Source of the DNA: Alphaproteobacteria bacterium
Lineage (GTDB): Bacteria; Myxococcota_A; UBA796; GCA-2862545
Assembly: GCA_020632875.1 (NCBI GenBank)
Contig: JACKET010000003.1
Span: 248,001 to 312,000 of the forward strand
DNA length: 64,000 nucleotides
Reading direction: 5' to 3'
Made by a program: the position numbers and the translations under genes. The notes under the pieces were generated by a model. That model saw nothing but the letters and a program-made list of their open reading frames with translations. It did no database searches and was not told the origin of the DNA. The stretch's first letter is position 1; every line of letters begins with the position of its first letter. Positions 24,303 to 33,546 of the stretch are shown here, one piece after another.

Positions 24303-25288
24303 GGGACGCAGCGCACCGTCACCGGCTCGGCGACCGGGAGCCCGAGACCCTCCGAGAGGCCCGCAGCCACCGGGCGATACCGGACACACACCTCGAATTC
24401 CCCCACCTCGAAGGGCTCGAACCGCACCCCACCCGGGGGAACCCCCCGGAACACCGTCTCGTCCGCGGTCACCGGGTCCCACGTGGGGACCCCGGCCCTC
24501 CGCAGCTCGGCGTGCAGCGGCCGCCGGTCGCCCGTCCAGCCCGCCGCGTCGCGGCTCTCGACCCACAGCTCGCGCGTGAAGGACGCCCCGTCCGGGAGCC
24601 CGTGACCCGCGAGGTTCACGAGCTCCACCCCGCCCTCCGCTACCCGCAGCTCGAGCCCGCGCGAAAGCAGGTCCACCGCATCGGCCTGGAGCCCCACGAA
24701 CGCATGGCTCGACCGCGACCGCGCCTCCCCGCCCTCCGCGACGGGCGCCACATCGCGCGGCACGTCCACCCCGGGCTCCGGCGACATGTGGCAGTCCTGG
24801 CAGCGCAGCCCGTCCGCCGCCGCGGGGCTCTCAGCCCACGCCGTGTACGGATGCTCGTCGAACCCCGCGAGCCCGTCGACCTCGTGGCACGTGCCGCACA
24901 GCGCGCTGTCCGTCAGCAATGCGCCCAGCGCCGATGCGTGCGGGCCCACCGTATCCCCCCAGGGACCCCGCACCGGCCCCGTGGGGTCCGCGATCAGCGC
25001 GCCGTTCGCCGTCTCCTGGTTGGCCGCGGCGGCGTGGCACGTCACGCACGTCACGGCGTCCGGCAGGTGGCACCGGTCGCAGGGCGCCGCCGTGCCGAGC
25101 TCCGCGGCCGCATGCGCGCGCAGGGCCGTGAACACGGGCGACTCCGCGGGACGCGCGTGGCGCGAGGCCTCCCACTCGGCCGCCGCGTCCGCATGGCACT
25201 CGGCACACCGGTCCGCATGGGCCGCGACGCTGCGCTCCCCGAGGTCCGGCAGGCACCCCGCCAGCAGCACCAGCGCGGCGACCCTCAC
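24299..25288 (-). CDS. Five-heme c-type cytochrome lipoprotein
   Basis: A 329-residue protein starting with a short lipoprotein signal (VRVAALVLLAGC, lipidation at Cys12). Five CxxCH heme sites lie at residues 28-32 (CAECH), 70-74 (CDRCH), 81-85 (CVTCH), 131-135 (CGTCH) and 163-167 (CQDCH). The C-terminal 140 residues lack heme motifs and look beta-rich. The protein should be tethered to a membrane, carrying electrons in the periplasm or at the surface. Its partner enzyme is unknown. The GTG start overlaps the stop of the barrel-like gene (GTGA at 25285-25288), so the two are translationally coupled. Confidence 0.87.
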   Translation of the reverse strand: MRVAALVLLAGCLPDLGERSVAAHADRCAECHADAAAEWEASRHARPAESPVFTALRAHAAAELGTAAPCDRCHLPDAVTCVTCHAAAANQETANGALIADPTGPVRGPWGDTVGPHASALGALLTDSALCGTCHEVDGLAGFDEHPYTAWAESPAAADGLRCQDCHMSPEPGVDVPRDVAPVAEGGEARSRSSHAFVGLQADAVDLLSRGLELRVAEGGVELVNLAGHGLPDGASFTRELWVESRDAAGWTGDRRPLHAELRRAGVPTWDPVTADETVFRGVPPGGVRFEPFEVGEFEVCVRYRPVAAGLSEGLGLPVAEPVTVRCVP

Positions 25289-25896
25289 AGGCGGTAGTTG
25301 ATCGAGCCCAGAAACTGCCCCACTGCCGACGTGTGCAGCTTGTTCGAGGCGCCCGCCGTCCAGTCGCCCGTCCCGATGGCGTTGCCGACGTACGCGAAGG
25401 CCAGCGCGTCCAGCTCGAGGCTCCACCCGCGCCCGAGCGCCATCTCCGCCATCGCGCCCGCGTGTGCGCCGAACAGCACGTCGGTGTTGGAGGGCAGCCG
25501 GTCCGCGAAGGGCGTGTCCACGCGGAAGTCCACGCACGCCCCAATCGTCGGCGAGATGTAGGACCACTCGTTCCCGAGGAGCTTCGGCGTGTACGCGCTG
25601 AAGCCGATGACGTGGTCGTGCCGCGCCACGCCGGACGCCACCACGAGCGTGTGGTCCATGAACCCCTCGAGCCCCACGGCCTCGCTCGCGGCGATCTTGA
25701 TGTGCCCACCCACGGCCGGCGCGCTGTACGGGCCCGTCCACGCGCCCGCACGGCTTCCGAGCTTGAAGGGCCGCTGCGGATCGTGGACGTCGCGCGACTC
25801 GGCGCGCGAAGCGGTCGGCGTCGCGGGGGCTTCGGTGTCCGCGGCCGCGGCGAGGGGGAGCAGGAGCAGGGCGCACGGCGCCATCCGGTGCAGCAT
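25285..25896 (-). CDS. Small barrel-like exported protein coupled to the cytochrome gene
   Basis: A 203-residue protein with signal peptide MLHRMAPCALLLLPLAAAA. The mature part is rich in short strands (HTLVVASGVA, ACVDFRVDTPFAD, VLFGAHAGAMAEMALG, SLELDALAFAYVGNAIG) and ends FLGSINYRL, compatible with a small outer-membrane barrel or transthyretin-like sandwich. The ATG has GGAGG seven bases upstream. Coupling to a surface-type multiheme cytochrome recalls porin-cytochrome pairs, but it is shorter than known porins of that type, so the analogy is weak. Confidence 0.7.
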   Translation of the reverse strand: MLHRMAPCALLLLPLAAAADTEAPATPTASRAESRDVHDPQRPFKLGSRAGAWTGPYSAPAVGGHIKIAASEAVGLEGFMDHTLVVASGVARHDHVIGFSAYTPKLLGNEWSYISPTIGACVDFRVDTPFADRLPSNTDVLFGAHAGAMAEMALGRGWSLELDALAFAYVGNAIGTGDWTAGASNKLHTSAVGQFLGSINYRL

Positions 25897-25950
25897 GGGG
25901 GAACCTCCGTCGTCCGGAGTGCGACACCAGAAGCCGCGGTGCGTGTCACC

Positions 25951-26469
25951 TCAGGGATACGGCGGCGTCAGCACCGATTCGCAGAGCCAGGTCACGGCCA
26001 GCTCCCGGACGTCGCCGTAGAGCGGGCGCCCGTCCGCCCGGGTGATCACCACGCTCTCCTGCACGCGCGTGATCTCGTCGTACTGACGGGCCTGGTGGAG
26101 GATCATCGACTCCACGGGCCTCGCCATCGGCGCCGAGTCCGGCCAGCCCGTTGCGTAGGTGTAGGTCGCGGAGCCCACCTCCCTCCCGTCCACGTACAGG
26201 ACGACCCCGCCCGTGATCAGGTCCGGCGGCGGCGGCGCCCCACCGACGTAGGAGGACGTGATCATCGCGACGTCGGGGTCCTTCGAGCGGCACCGGCGCG
26301 ACCCCTCCGCGGGGAGACCCTCGAACAGGGCGGCCACGTCGACCTTCTCGGCCTTCTCGGCCTTCTCGGCCTTCTCCGACTTCTCGGTCTTCTCGACCTC
26401 CTCCGACTTCTCGGGCTTCTCGGGCTTCGGGTGCGGCTTCGCGAAGGCGAGCGCGACGAGAACGAGCAT
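25951..26469 (-). CDS. Small exported protein with EK-repeat, unknown
   Basis: A 172-residue protein with a short hydrophobic start (MLVLVALAFA) and then a Lys-Pro-Glu/Glu-Lys repeat (KPEKSEEVEKTEKSEKAEKA, residues about 16-42), likely an extended charged stalk. The remainder has two cysteines (SRRCRSKD and TWLCES) and a beta-rich body. A GGAGG precedes the ATG by four bases. No family was recognised; a periplasmic location is inferred from the hydrophobic start. Confidence 0.65.
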   Translation of the reverse strand: MLVLVALAFAKPHPKPEKPEKSEEVEKTEKSEKAEKAEKAEKVDVAALFEGLPAEGSRRCRSKDPDVAMITSSYVGGAPPPPDLITGGVVLYVDGREVGSATYTYATGWPDSAPMARPVESMILHQARQYDEITRVQESVVITRADGRPLYGDVRELAVTWLCESVLTPPYP

Positions 26470-26517
26470 GGGGACCTCCTCGGTGCGCCGGGTGAACGGC
26501 GCACGACGCCAGAGCTT

Positions 26518-28344
26518 TCACCAGGCCGGCGGGAGCCCGGCCCACTCGCGACACTCGGCGAGCGCTTCGCGAGGCTCGCCGTACCAGGACCACGGGATCT
26601 CGTCGAACCGCGCCCAGATGTGCTCCAGGGCTTCACGAGCCGGAAGCTCCATCTCCGCGAGGCACAGCGCGAAGGCGAAGTGGTTCCAGGCGTGGAGGGA
26701 GCGGTTGTCGCTGTCGCGGAACGCCGTCCATGCGGTCGCGAGCTCGCGTCGGACGGCGGGGTCGTCGAAGTGGTGCTCCCCTCCCGCGAGCCAGATCTCC
26801 AGGTGGGCCCGGACGATCAGCATCTCGAGGCCCGGCGGGGCCGACCGCGCCAGGGCGAACATCGCGTCGTCCGAGCCGAACCACTTCGCGCAGCGCGCGC
26901 TCAACATCGAGATCCAGGCCATCTCGTCGGTCGGATCGCGCTCCGTCGCAGCGCGGAACGCCCGCTCGGCGGCCTCCGGATCGACGGCCGCCAGCGTCTG
27001 GCACGCCAGCGCGTGGGGCTCGGCGGCATCCGGCCGCAGCTCGGCCGCCCGCGCGAACACCTCCAGCGCCCGCCGGAGGTGCGTCTGGAAGCGCTGGGCC
27101 CCCTCCTCGGTGACCGTGTCGGCGTACCCGCTCCCACGCGCCCGCCATGCCCGGTCGAGCTGCGCGTAGCCGAGCGCGATGACGCCGTCGTAGTCGTCCG
27201 ACGCGGCCCAGGCCTCGACGACCGCATCGGGCAGGCAGGGCGCGAGGGTCGACAGCGTGATGGTCCGCTCGTGGGGGACCTCCGCGAGCCGCGACACGAC
27301 GACGTCGCGCCGGCCCGCGCGGGCTTCCGCCACCATGCGCTGCGCACCCTCGCCGAGGATGGCGAGCGTCGGGTCGATCCTCGTCGAACCCTCGAAATCC
27401 GAGACGACCTCCCCCACCGCGCGACCGACCGACCCCACGAACCAGAGCGTCCCCGCCGCCAGCGCGCCGGTCTCCAGCCATCCCGCGCCCCGCGCGAGGC
27501 CCAGGCCCAGCAGGGACAGCGCCACCACCGCGACCAGCGCCAGGCTCGCACCCGCGATGCCGGCGTTGCGCGGAGGCCGGCCGCGGAACGGGGCGGCGCG
27601 CTTCACCCACGGGTACACGAGCCGAACGAACGGCATCGCGCCGAACAGCAGGGTGCCGATCAACACGGCCTCCCCCACCGCGACGTACCGGTACGGGACG
27701 TCCAACAGCCCCGAAACGATCAGCGCGAGCATGCCGGACAGGCCGAGCCATCCGATGGCCAGCATCCCGCGCGCCCCGCTCACGCGGCGACACGCGATGT
27801 CGTGCTGCATCGCCCGCTCGAGGAGGGGGATGTGGCTCTCGAGCCCGTGCAGGATGGGGCGCGCGCGGCCCGCGACCCTCGCGAGATGGGCCCGGTGGGC
27901 GGCGAGCAGCGCGGCGGGCTCGAGCGCGTGGACCTCGATCGAGCGCCCGGTCTCGGGCGTGTGGGACCGGAGCATGTCGAACGGGAGGCCGGGATCGACC
28001 TCGAACGGGCCGCGCGCGAGCTTCCGCAGCGTCTCGACGAGGGACCCGTCGTCCAGCTCCGTCCGGAAGCGCAGGCTCGCCTCGCCCCCGAACCACTCCG
28101 ACACCTCGACGAGGAGCGTGCGCTCCGGGTCGGAGAGCAACGTGCTCGGTCGCATGGCGTTCTCGCGGAACCAGGAGGCGTCGGGCTCGTCGTAGCCCGC
28201 CGCGGCGCCGGCGATGTCGGGCAGCTCGCACTGGAGCCGCGCGAGGACCTCCAGCCCGGCGGCCCGGAGCGCCTCCACCTCGTGCTCGCGTCCCGCCCGG
28301 CCGGCGCTGCCCGGCTCCGCGGTCACGTCGTGGTACGTGAGCAT
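26518..28344 (-). CDS. Membrane protein with TPR-like C-terminal region
   Basis: A 608-residue protein. Residues 1-190 are cytoplasmic. Four hydrophobic helices follow at about 195-215, 218-242, 262-284 and 290-306 (GMLAIGWLGLSGMLALIVSG and SLALVAVVALSLLGLGLA). The C-terminal 300 residues are helical with TPR-like repeats (ALEVFARAAELRPDAAEPHA; AERAFRAATERDPTDEMAWI), suggesting protein-protein contacts. No enzyme motif was seen. The ATG at 28342-28344 is the first that begins a sensible N-terminus; longer frames run antisense into the ABC-F gene. The intergenic gap to that divergent gene is 79 bp. Confidence 0.72.
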   Translation of the reverse strand: MLTYHDVTAEPGSAGRAGREHEVEALRAAGLEVLARLQCELPDIAGAAAGYDEPDASWFRENAMRPSTLLSDPERTLLVEVSEWFGGEASLRFRTELDDGSLVETLRKLARGPFEVDPGLPFDMLRSHTPETGRSIEVHALEPAALLAAHRAHLARVAGRARPILHGLESHIPLLERAMQHDIACRRVSGARGMLAIGWLGLSGMLALIVSGLLDVPYRYVAVGEAVLIGTLLFGAMPFVRLVYPWVKRAAPFRGRPPRNAGIAGASLALVAVVALSLLGLGLARGAGWLETGALAAGTLWFVGSVGRAVGEVVSDFEGSTRIDPTLAILGEGAQRMVAEARAGRRDVVVSRLAEVPHERTITLSTLAPCLPDAVVEAWAASDDYDGVIALGYAQLDRAWRARGSGYADTVTEEGAQRFQTHLRRALEVFARAAELRPDAAEPHALACQTLAAVDPEAAERAFRAATERDPTDEMAWISMLSARCAKWFGSDDAMFALARSAPPGLEMLIVRAHLEIWLAGGEHHFDDPAVRRELATAWTAFRDSDNRSLHAWNHFAFALCLAEMELPAREALEHIWARFDEIPWSWYGEPREALAECREWAGLPPAW

Positions 28345-28423
28345 CCCAGTCCCCCCCTGGTCTTTGGTCACATCGACCCGGGAGACTACCGCAGACCCGG
28401 CGTGCCGGTGATACCCGGCGCGC

Positions 28424-30046
28424 ATGATCGCCTTCCGCTCCGTGACCAAGCAGTACGGGCCCCAGGTCCTGTTCGTCGACGCCTCGTTCCAGCTCGATCC
28501 CGGCGAGAAGGTCGGGCTCGTCGGGCCGAACGGCGCGGGCAAGTCCACCGTCTTCCGCCTGATCGCCGAGGAGGAGCAGCCCGACGAGGGCAGCATCGAG
28601 AAGCCGAAGCGCCTGACCCTCGGCATCTTCCGGCAGGACGTGGGCGACTGGCGGGACGGCACCGTGCTCGAGGTCACGCTCGCCGGCGCCGGCGAGGTGG
28701 GAGAGCTGGGCCGCGAGCTCGCGACGCTCGAAGCGCGCCTCGAGGACTACGAGGCCGCCGACTACGACCAGGTCCTCGAGCGCTACGGCGAGGTGCAGGA
28801 GCGCTTCGGCGCCCTCGGCGGCTACGACCTCGAGCCCCGCGCCGCCAAGATCCTCGCGGGTCTCGGCCTGACCCAGGGCCAGATCACGGGCGACATCGCG
28901 GCGCTCTCCGGCGGCTGGAAGATGCGCGTGGCCCTCGCCCGCATCCTGCTCCAGGCGCCCGACGTGATGCTCCTCGACGAGCCCACGAACCACCTCGACA
29001 TCGAGTCGATCGTCTGGCTCGAGGGCTTCCTCCGCGACTATCCGGGCACCGTCGTCATGACGTGCCACGACCGCGACGTGCTGAACCGCGTGGTGAAGCG
29101 CATCCTCGAGATCGACGGCGGCCAGGTGCGCAGCTGGACGGGCGACTACGACGCCTACGAGCGCATGCGGAAGGAGGTCGCGGCCCAGCTCGAGGCCGAG
29201 TACGAGCGCCAGCAGGCGATGCTCGCGAAGGAGATCCGGTTCATCGAGCGCTTCAAGGCGCAGCCCTCCAAGGCGAGCCAGGTGCAGAGCCGCGCGCGAA
29301 AGCTCGAGAAGATCGAGAAGATCGAGCCGCCGAAGCGGATCATCGAGCGCGACTTCACGTTCCGGAAGTGCAGCCGATCGGGCGACGAGGTCATCAAGGT
29401 CCGCGAGGTGACCAAGGGCTACGGCGACCACGTCGTGCACGACGCCGTCGACCTGCTGGTCCGCCGCGGCGAGCGCTGGGCCATCATGGGCGAGAACGGC
29501 GCGGGCAAGACCACGCTCCTCTCGATGATGGCGGGCCGCCTGAAGCCCGACGCCGGCACCGTCGAGCTCGGAGCGTCCGTCGAGATGGGCTACTTCGCGC
29601 AGCACCACGTCGAGAACCTCGACGAGACGCGCACCGTCCTCGAAGAGCTCACCGCGACCTTCCCCGTCACCGGCATCGGCACGCTGAAGTCGCTGGCCGG
29701 CGCGTTCCAGTTCTCCGGAGACGACGTCGAGAAGCCGATCCACATCCTGTCCGGCGGCGAGAAGACCCGGCTGGCGCTGGCGAAGCTGCTGTACGCGAAC
29801 CCCAACCTCCTCGTGCTCGACGAGCCCACGAACCACCTCGATCTCGCGACGAAGCGGGCGCTCATCCGTGCGCTGTCGGCGTTCGAGGGCACGCTCGTGT
29901 TCGTGTCCCACGACCGCGCGTTCCTCCGCGCGCTGTCGAACCGCGTGCTCGAGCTCACCGTGGGCGGCCCGCCGCGCCTCTACCCCGGCACGTACGTCGA
30001 GTACGTCCAGCAGTCGGGCCACGAGGCGCCGGGCCTGCGGGCCTGA
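28424..30046 (+). CDS. ABC-F family ATPase (ribosome-associated type)
   Basis: A 540-residue soluble protein with two ABC ATPase domains and no membrane region, the hallmark of ABC-F translation factors. Domain 1 has Walker A GPNGAGKST (about 34-42), signature LSGGWKMR and Walker B LLDEPTNHLD. The charged linker (about 240-310: YERMRKEVAAQLEAEYERQQ, KASQVQSRARKLEKIEKIE) is the P-site tRNA-interaction motif region. Domain 2 has GENGAGKT, LSGGEKTRLAL and LVLDEPTNHLDLATK. ABC-F proteins bind the ribosomal E site and relieve stalling or confer antibiotic protection. The exact subfamily (YbiT/Uup/EttA) was not resolved. Confidence 0.92.
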   Translation: MIAFRSVTKQYGPQVLFVDASFQLDPGEKVGLVGPNGAGKSTVFRLIAEEEQPDEGSIEKPKRLTLGIFRQDVGDWRDGTVLEVTLAGAGEVGELGRELATLEARLEDYEAADYDQVLERYGEVQERFGALGGYDLEPRAAKILAGLGLTQGQITGDIAALSGGWKMRVALARILLQAPDVMLLDEPTNHLDIESIVWLEGFLRDYPGTVVMTCHDRDVLNRVVKRILEIDGGQVRSWTGDYDAYERMRKEVAAQLEAEYERQQAMLAKEIRFIERFKAQPSKASQVQSRARKLEKIEKIEPPKRIIERDFTFRKCSRSGDEVIKVREVTKGYGDHVVHDAVDLLVRRGERWAIMGENGAGKTTLLSMMAGRLKPDAGTVELGASVEMGYFAQHHVENLDETRTVLEELTATFPVTGIGTLKSLAGAFQFSGDDVEKPIHILSGGEKTRLALAKLLYANPNLLVLDEPTNHLDLATKRALIRALSAFEGTLVFVSHDRAFLRALSNRVLELTVGGPPRLYPGTYVEYVQQSGHEAPGLRA

Positions 30047-30058
30047 GCGCGGGCTCGA

Positions 30059-31444
30059 TCAGCCGAGGAGCCGGGCCAGCCGGGCCCGCGCCTCGCGGAC
30101 GGACTCGCGGTACACGTCGGAGCGCGTGAGCGCGCGCTGGTGGTCGCCGCTCTCGGACAGCCAGCGGCCGTTCACCATCATCCGGTCGATCGCGGGCGTC
30201 ACGTCCTGCAGGGCGAGCGCGCGAAGCACGTCGTTGCCCGGCCAGAAGCTCGGGTGGTCGGCGTCGAGCACGAGCAGGTTGGCCCGCGCGCCCACCTCGA
30301 TGCGCCCGCACGGCAGGCCCGGGTGCAGGCGGCCGGGGACGCCCCAGACCGACGCCAGCAGCGCCGCCGGGTCGAGCTCGCCCTCGGCGCGCCTCGCCTC
30401 GCGCACCCGCGAGATCGTGCCGGCGGGCACGGCGTCTCCGCGCCAGAAGTCGCGGTATGCCGAGTCGGCCGGCACGCCGAACAGCGGGCCCGCCGCGACG
30501 AGCTTCAGCTCCTGCTGCACGTTCATGCCGTCGTTGCACGCGCCGCAGTCGGTGCCGACCGCCACGTCGAACCCGGCGGCGCGCCAGGCCGCGTACCAGG
30601 CCGGGAAGCAGTACTGGATCTGGCTGCCGGGGCAGTAGCCCAGCACCACGCGGGACGGGTCGAGGGCCGCGAGGTCGCCGGTGCCGACGAACAGGCCGTG
30701 CACCAGCAGCGACGACGGCGCCGCGTCGAGCCAGCCGCCCGACGCGAGCCACCGGATCGGGCTCGACCCGTGCCGGTCGACCGCGCGGTCGTGCTCTTCG
30801 CGGCTCTGGGCGCAGTGGAAGTGCAGCGGCAAATCGTGCTTCGCGGCGAGGTCGGCGATGCGGCCCCACAGGGCCTCGCTCACGGTGTCGGTCGCGTGGG
30901 GGCCGAGTGCCGCGACGATTCCGGCATCCGCGAGCGCCCTGTCTCCCGCGATGGCCAGCGTGCCCTCGATCTGACGCTCGAGGTCGGGCACGCCGGGGCC
31001 TTCGAGGTCTTGCAGGGTGGGCGCGATCACCGCACCGATGCCCACGTCGCGGCAGGCGCGCGCGACCTCTGCAGCGGCGTAGTAGTGGTCCCACACCACG
31101 GCCGCCCCGGTGAGCAGGGCCTCGATCGCGGCGACCCGCACGAACGCCTCGATGTCGCCGGGCTGGTAGCGCGACTCGAGCTCGAAGTAGAGGTCTTCGA
31201 CGACGTTGCCGCCGAGCGCCTCGAGGCCGATGCCGCGGAACGCCGACATCGACAGGTGGGTGTGGGCGTTCACGAACGCCGGTGCCAGCACCTTCGAGCC
31301 CAGCGCCAGGCACCCGTCGGGCGCGGGACCCGGGCGCACCTCGGCGATGGTGTGCCCGTCGATCACGACGGCGGCGGGCTCGATCGACAGCGCCCTGTCA
31401 GACGGGAGGACGACGGCGTCGGAATGCACGGTGAAGCGGGACAC
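30059..31444 (-). CDS. Amidohydrolase of the SsnA/MtaD/chlorohydrolase-like group
   Basis: A 461-residue amidohydrolase. Metal ligands are visible: HxH in NAHTHLSMSAFRG, a His in LHFHCAQSREEH, a His in LVHGLFVG and the Asp in VGTDCGACNDGMN. The VNAHTHLSM and NVQQELKL blocks match the family of adenosine/S-adenosylhomocysteine/guanine-type deaminases and TRZ/ATZ hydrolases. It therefore probably deaminates a nitrogen heterocycle or amidine; the substrate cannot be told from sequence. It differs from the hutF gene at 4530, which carries HSHAFQRA instead. It is convergent with the ABC-F gene (12 bp apart). Confidence 0.82.
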   Translation of the reverse strand: MSRFTVHSDAVVLPSDRALSIEPAAVVIDGHTIAEVRPGPAPDGCLALGSKVLAPAFVNAHTHLSMSAFRGIGLEALGGNVVEDLYFELESRYQPGDIEAFVRVAAIEALLTGAAVVWDHYYAAAEVARACRDVGIGAVIAPTLQDLEGPGVPDLERQIEGTLAIAGDRALADAGIVAALGPHATDTVSEALWGRIADLAAKHDLPLHFHCAQSREEHDRAVDRHGSSPIRWLASGGWLDAAPSSLLVHGLFVGTGDLAALDPSRVVLGYCPGSQIQYCFPAWYAAWRAAGFDVAVGTDCGACNDGMNVQQELKLVAAGPLFGVPADSAYRDFWRGDAVPAGTISRVREARRAEGELDPAALLASVWGVPGRLHPGLPCGRIEVGARANLLVLDADHPSFWPGNDVLRALALQDVTPAIDRMMVNGRWLSESGDHQRALTRSDVYRESVREARARLARLLG

Positions 31445-31586
31445 GGGACCCCCGGCCGCATGTAATCGCCCGCGGGGCCGCGCTCACCCCGCCCGGGCCA
31501 CTTGACGCCGGGCCCTCCAGTGCGTCCAATACTGCTTCGCATTGGGCGGGCCGCTGCGCTATGCTCTCGCCCCTTCAGGAGTACCG

Positions 31587-31985
31587 ATGTCCGAAGCGAC
31601 CTTTCCGCCTGACGAGTACCTCACGCCCGACGAGGTCGAGACCCTGCACGACATGCTGACCGAGCAGCTCAACGGCCTGCTCAAGCAGTCGAAGGAAGCG
31701 CTGCACGACCTCACCGACGTCCGTCCGGCCGACGCCGATGCCCTCGATCTGGCGGTCAGCGAGTCGAATCGCGACTTCTCCCTCCGTCTCGCCGACCGCG
31801 AGCGCCGCCTCATGAGCAAGATCCGCCTGGCGCTCGCCCGCATCCAAGAGGGCGAGTACGGCGTGTGCGAGTCCTGCGGCGCGCCCATCACCTACAAGCG
31901 CCTGCTGGCGCGGCCCGTCGCCACGCTCTGCATCGACTGCAAGACCGAAGCCGAGCAGCTCGAGCGCAAGAAGCGCGTCTTCTAG
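31587..31985 (+). CDS. dksA: DksA-type RNA polymerase-binding transcription regulator
   Basis: A 132-residue coiled-coil/zinc-finger protein. The coiled-coil tip keeps the DxxDxA motif (Asp51, Asp54, Ala56 in DALDLA), which E. coli DksA needs to act in the RNA polymerase secondary channel. The zinc finger is Cys94-x2-Cys97 and Cys115-x2-Cys118 (YGVCESCG ... LCIDCK). It should modulate rRNA and amino-acid promoters together with ppGpp. The ATG has AGGAG five bases upstream; a longer frame from 31542 would add an unrelated leader. Its stop and that of the convergent HTTM gene share one CTAG. Confidence 0.93.
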   Translation: MSEATFPPDEYLTPDEVETLHDMLTEQLNGLLKQSKEALHDLTDVRPADADALDLAVSESNRDFSLRLADRERRLMSKIRLALARIQEGEYGVCESCGAPITYKRLLARPVATLCIDCKTEAEQLERKKRVF

Positions 31986-32908
31986 ATCCGCGTGGCCCCG
32001 CGCCCGGGCCACTCCCACGGGTGCACGAGCCCGGCGTAGAACGCGAGGCTCACGAGCGAGAAGGGCCCCACGTCGAGCAGCACGAGCAGCGAGGCGTGGA
32101 ACACGAGCCCGATGACCGCGAAGACCTCGCGGACGCGCCACCGGTTCGCCAGCTCGCGCGCGACGCCGGGACGGTCGGGCGTCTCCGACCAGAAGAACGC
32201 GAGCAGCCAGAAGGGCGCGAGCACCTCCCAGAACCACGAGATCGCCGTCGCGATCTGCGTGATCGGGAACACGTACGCGACCCACGACATGTCGAAGCGG
32301 TGCCAGCTCGGCTGCTGGAGGATGTAGTACAACGCCGAGAAGTCGCCGCCCGGCACCCAGTACGACGAGACCTTCTGGTACCCGGTCGACGCGTACATCA
32401 GCACGAGCTGGAACACGACGAGGTACCGCGCCCACACGCCCACGCCCTCTTCGCTGGTCCACTGGCCCGTGCGCAGGCGGCAGTCGAGCGAGAGCGTCGT
32501 CGTGGTGGGCCCGAGCACGCACAGCCAGACGGCGTTCTCGAGCAGCTCGTCGTAGCTCCCGCCCGCGTCGCCGTTGATGTCGACCGTCGCCATCAGGAGC
32601 TGCAGCGCCACGAACGCCATCACGCGCCCGCCGAGCCCCATCGCCAGGCACCCGCCGGCCAGCACCGCCGCCCACGAGAGCCCGTTCATCACGGGGAGCG
32701 TCGGCCCGCCGAGCGCGCTCACGATGCGCCCGGAGCCCACGGTCCCGATGCCTCCCGACGCCTGGTCGACCCAGATCACGCCGACGAGATCGGCCCCCAT
32801 CACCCAGCCCACCGTGATCATCACGCACAGGCCGACCCCGATGCGGAACACGGCGAGCGACACGCCCGGCTCGGTGCGCGTGCAGAACCCGACCCACCGG
32901 CCCCACAT
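31982..32908 (-). CDS. HTTM-domain membrane protein (gamma-carboxylase-like fold)
   Basis: A 308-residue integral membrane protein with about six to eight hydrophobic segments. Motifs such as SLAVFRIGVGLCVMI at the N-terminus, YASTGYQKV near the middle and WFWEVLAPFWLLAFF later match the HTTM group related to vitamin K-dependent gamma-glutamyl carboxylase, whose bacterial members are of unknown substrate. The upstream gene overlaps by one base (TGATG at 32906-32910), so the pair is translationally coupled, as HTTM proteins often are with a small soluble partner. Confidence 0.8.
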   Translation of the reverse strand: MWGRWVGFCTRTEPGVSLAVFRIGVGLCVMITVGWVMGADLVGVIWVDQASGGIGTVGSGRIVSALGGPTLPVMNGLSWAAVLAGGCLAMGLGGRVMAFVALQLLMATVDINGDAGGSYDELLENAVWLCVLGPTTTTLSLDCRLRTGQWTSEEGVGVWARYLVVFQLVLMYASTGYQKVSSYWVPGGDFSALYYILQQPSWHRFDMSWVAYVFPITQIATAISWFWEVLAPFWLLAFFWSETPDRPGVARELANRWRVREVFAVIGLVFHASLLVLLDVGPFSLVSLAFYAGLVHPWEWPGRGATRI

Positions 32909-33546
32909 CAGCGCCCCGCCTTCGGCGCGCCCGGGCACTCGCCCTCGGGGCACCTGTAGTGCGCGAGGTCGAGCAGCAGCTCGTTGGTCCACTCGCCTTC
33001 GGGCTCGGTGTGGCTGCGGACCTCGACGGGCGTGGCCGTGCGGTACTTGTAGAACCTCAGGCGCACCTGCTCGGCGTCCGGGCGCTCGCGGGCGACGTGG
33101 ATGGCGACCCACCGCCCGAACTTCGCGTAGTGGCGGCGGTAGTGGCGCCAGGCGTACCGGAAGATCGACGCGCGCATCCGGTCGTGGTCGAGCTGCCGGC
33201 GATGCCAGTCGTGCTCTGCCGAACGCGCGACGTACAGCGGGGCCCACGCGCCGCGCTCGTACACGTCGATGTGCAGGCGGCTCGGGTAGCGATGCGGCGC
33301 GATGAACATCTTCCAGCTCTGCCACGTGCCGCAGTACCGGTAGTACGGCTGGAACGGCGTGAGCACGGCCGTCCGCACGTCGACGTACCCGACGGCGAGG
33401 TCCCAGACGCGCTGCTCGAGCTCGGTGCGCGTGATGCCGATGCCGACGGCGTTCAGGCGGGACGTCCACGCGGCGAGCTCGCCCTGCACGGTCGGATCGC
33501 GCCACGCCGCCCGGTTCATCCCGCCATCCGGCGACGGCACCGCCAT
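32908..33546 (-). CDS. Partner protein of the HTTM gene (DUF5819-like), start uncertain
   Basis: A 212-residue protein from the ATG at 33546. It contains WQSWKMFIAPHRYPSRL, resembling the W-x-MF-x-P block of proteins encoded next to HTTM genes in actinobacteria (DUF5819-like, tentative). The ATG falls inside what looks like an N-terminal membrane helix: extending the frame upstream to a CTG at 33610-33612 adds KNAWPHVRAALVALHILAIT, which with LMAV makes a good anchor. The frame is closed only by the upstream gene's neighbourhood, so a CTG start at 33612 is plausible. The periplasmic body is Trp/Tyr/Arg-rich. Coupled to the HTTM gene by TGATG. Confidence 0.6.
   Translation of the reverse strand: MAVPSPDGGMNRAAWRDPTVQGELAAWTSRLNAVGIGITRTELEQRVWDLAVGYVDVRTAVLTPFQPYYRYCGTWQSWKMFIAPHRYPSRLHIDVYERGAWAPLYVARSAEHDWHRRQLDHDRMRASIFRYAWRHYRRHYAKFGRWVAIHVARERPDAEQVRLRFYKYRTATPVEVRSHTEPEGEWTNELLLDLAHYRCPEGECPGAPKAGR

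Noticed and set aside
25333..30129. A 1598-codon plus-strand frame through several genes
   Set aside because: It runs antisense to the barrel-like, small exported and TPR membrane genes, then through the ABC-F gene out of frame, and is rich in His/Arg/Pro/Asp with no domains.
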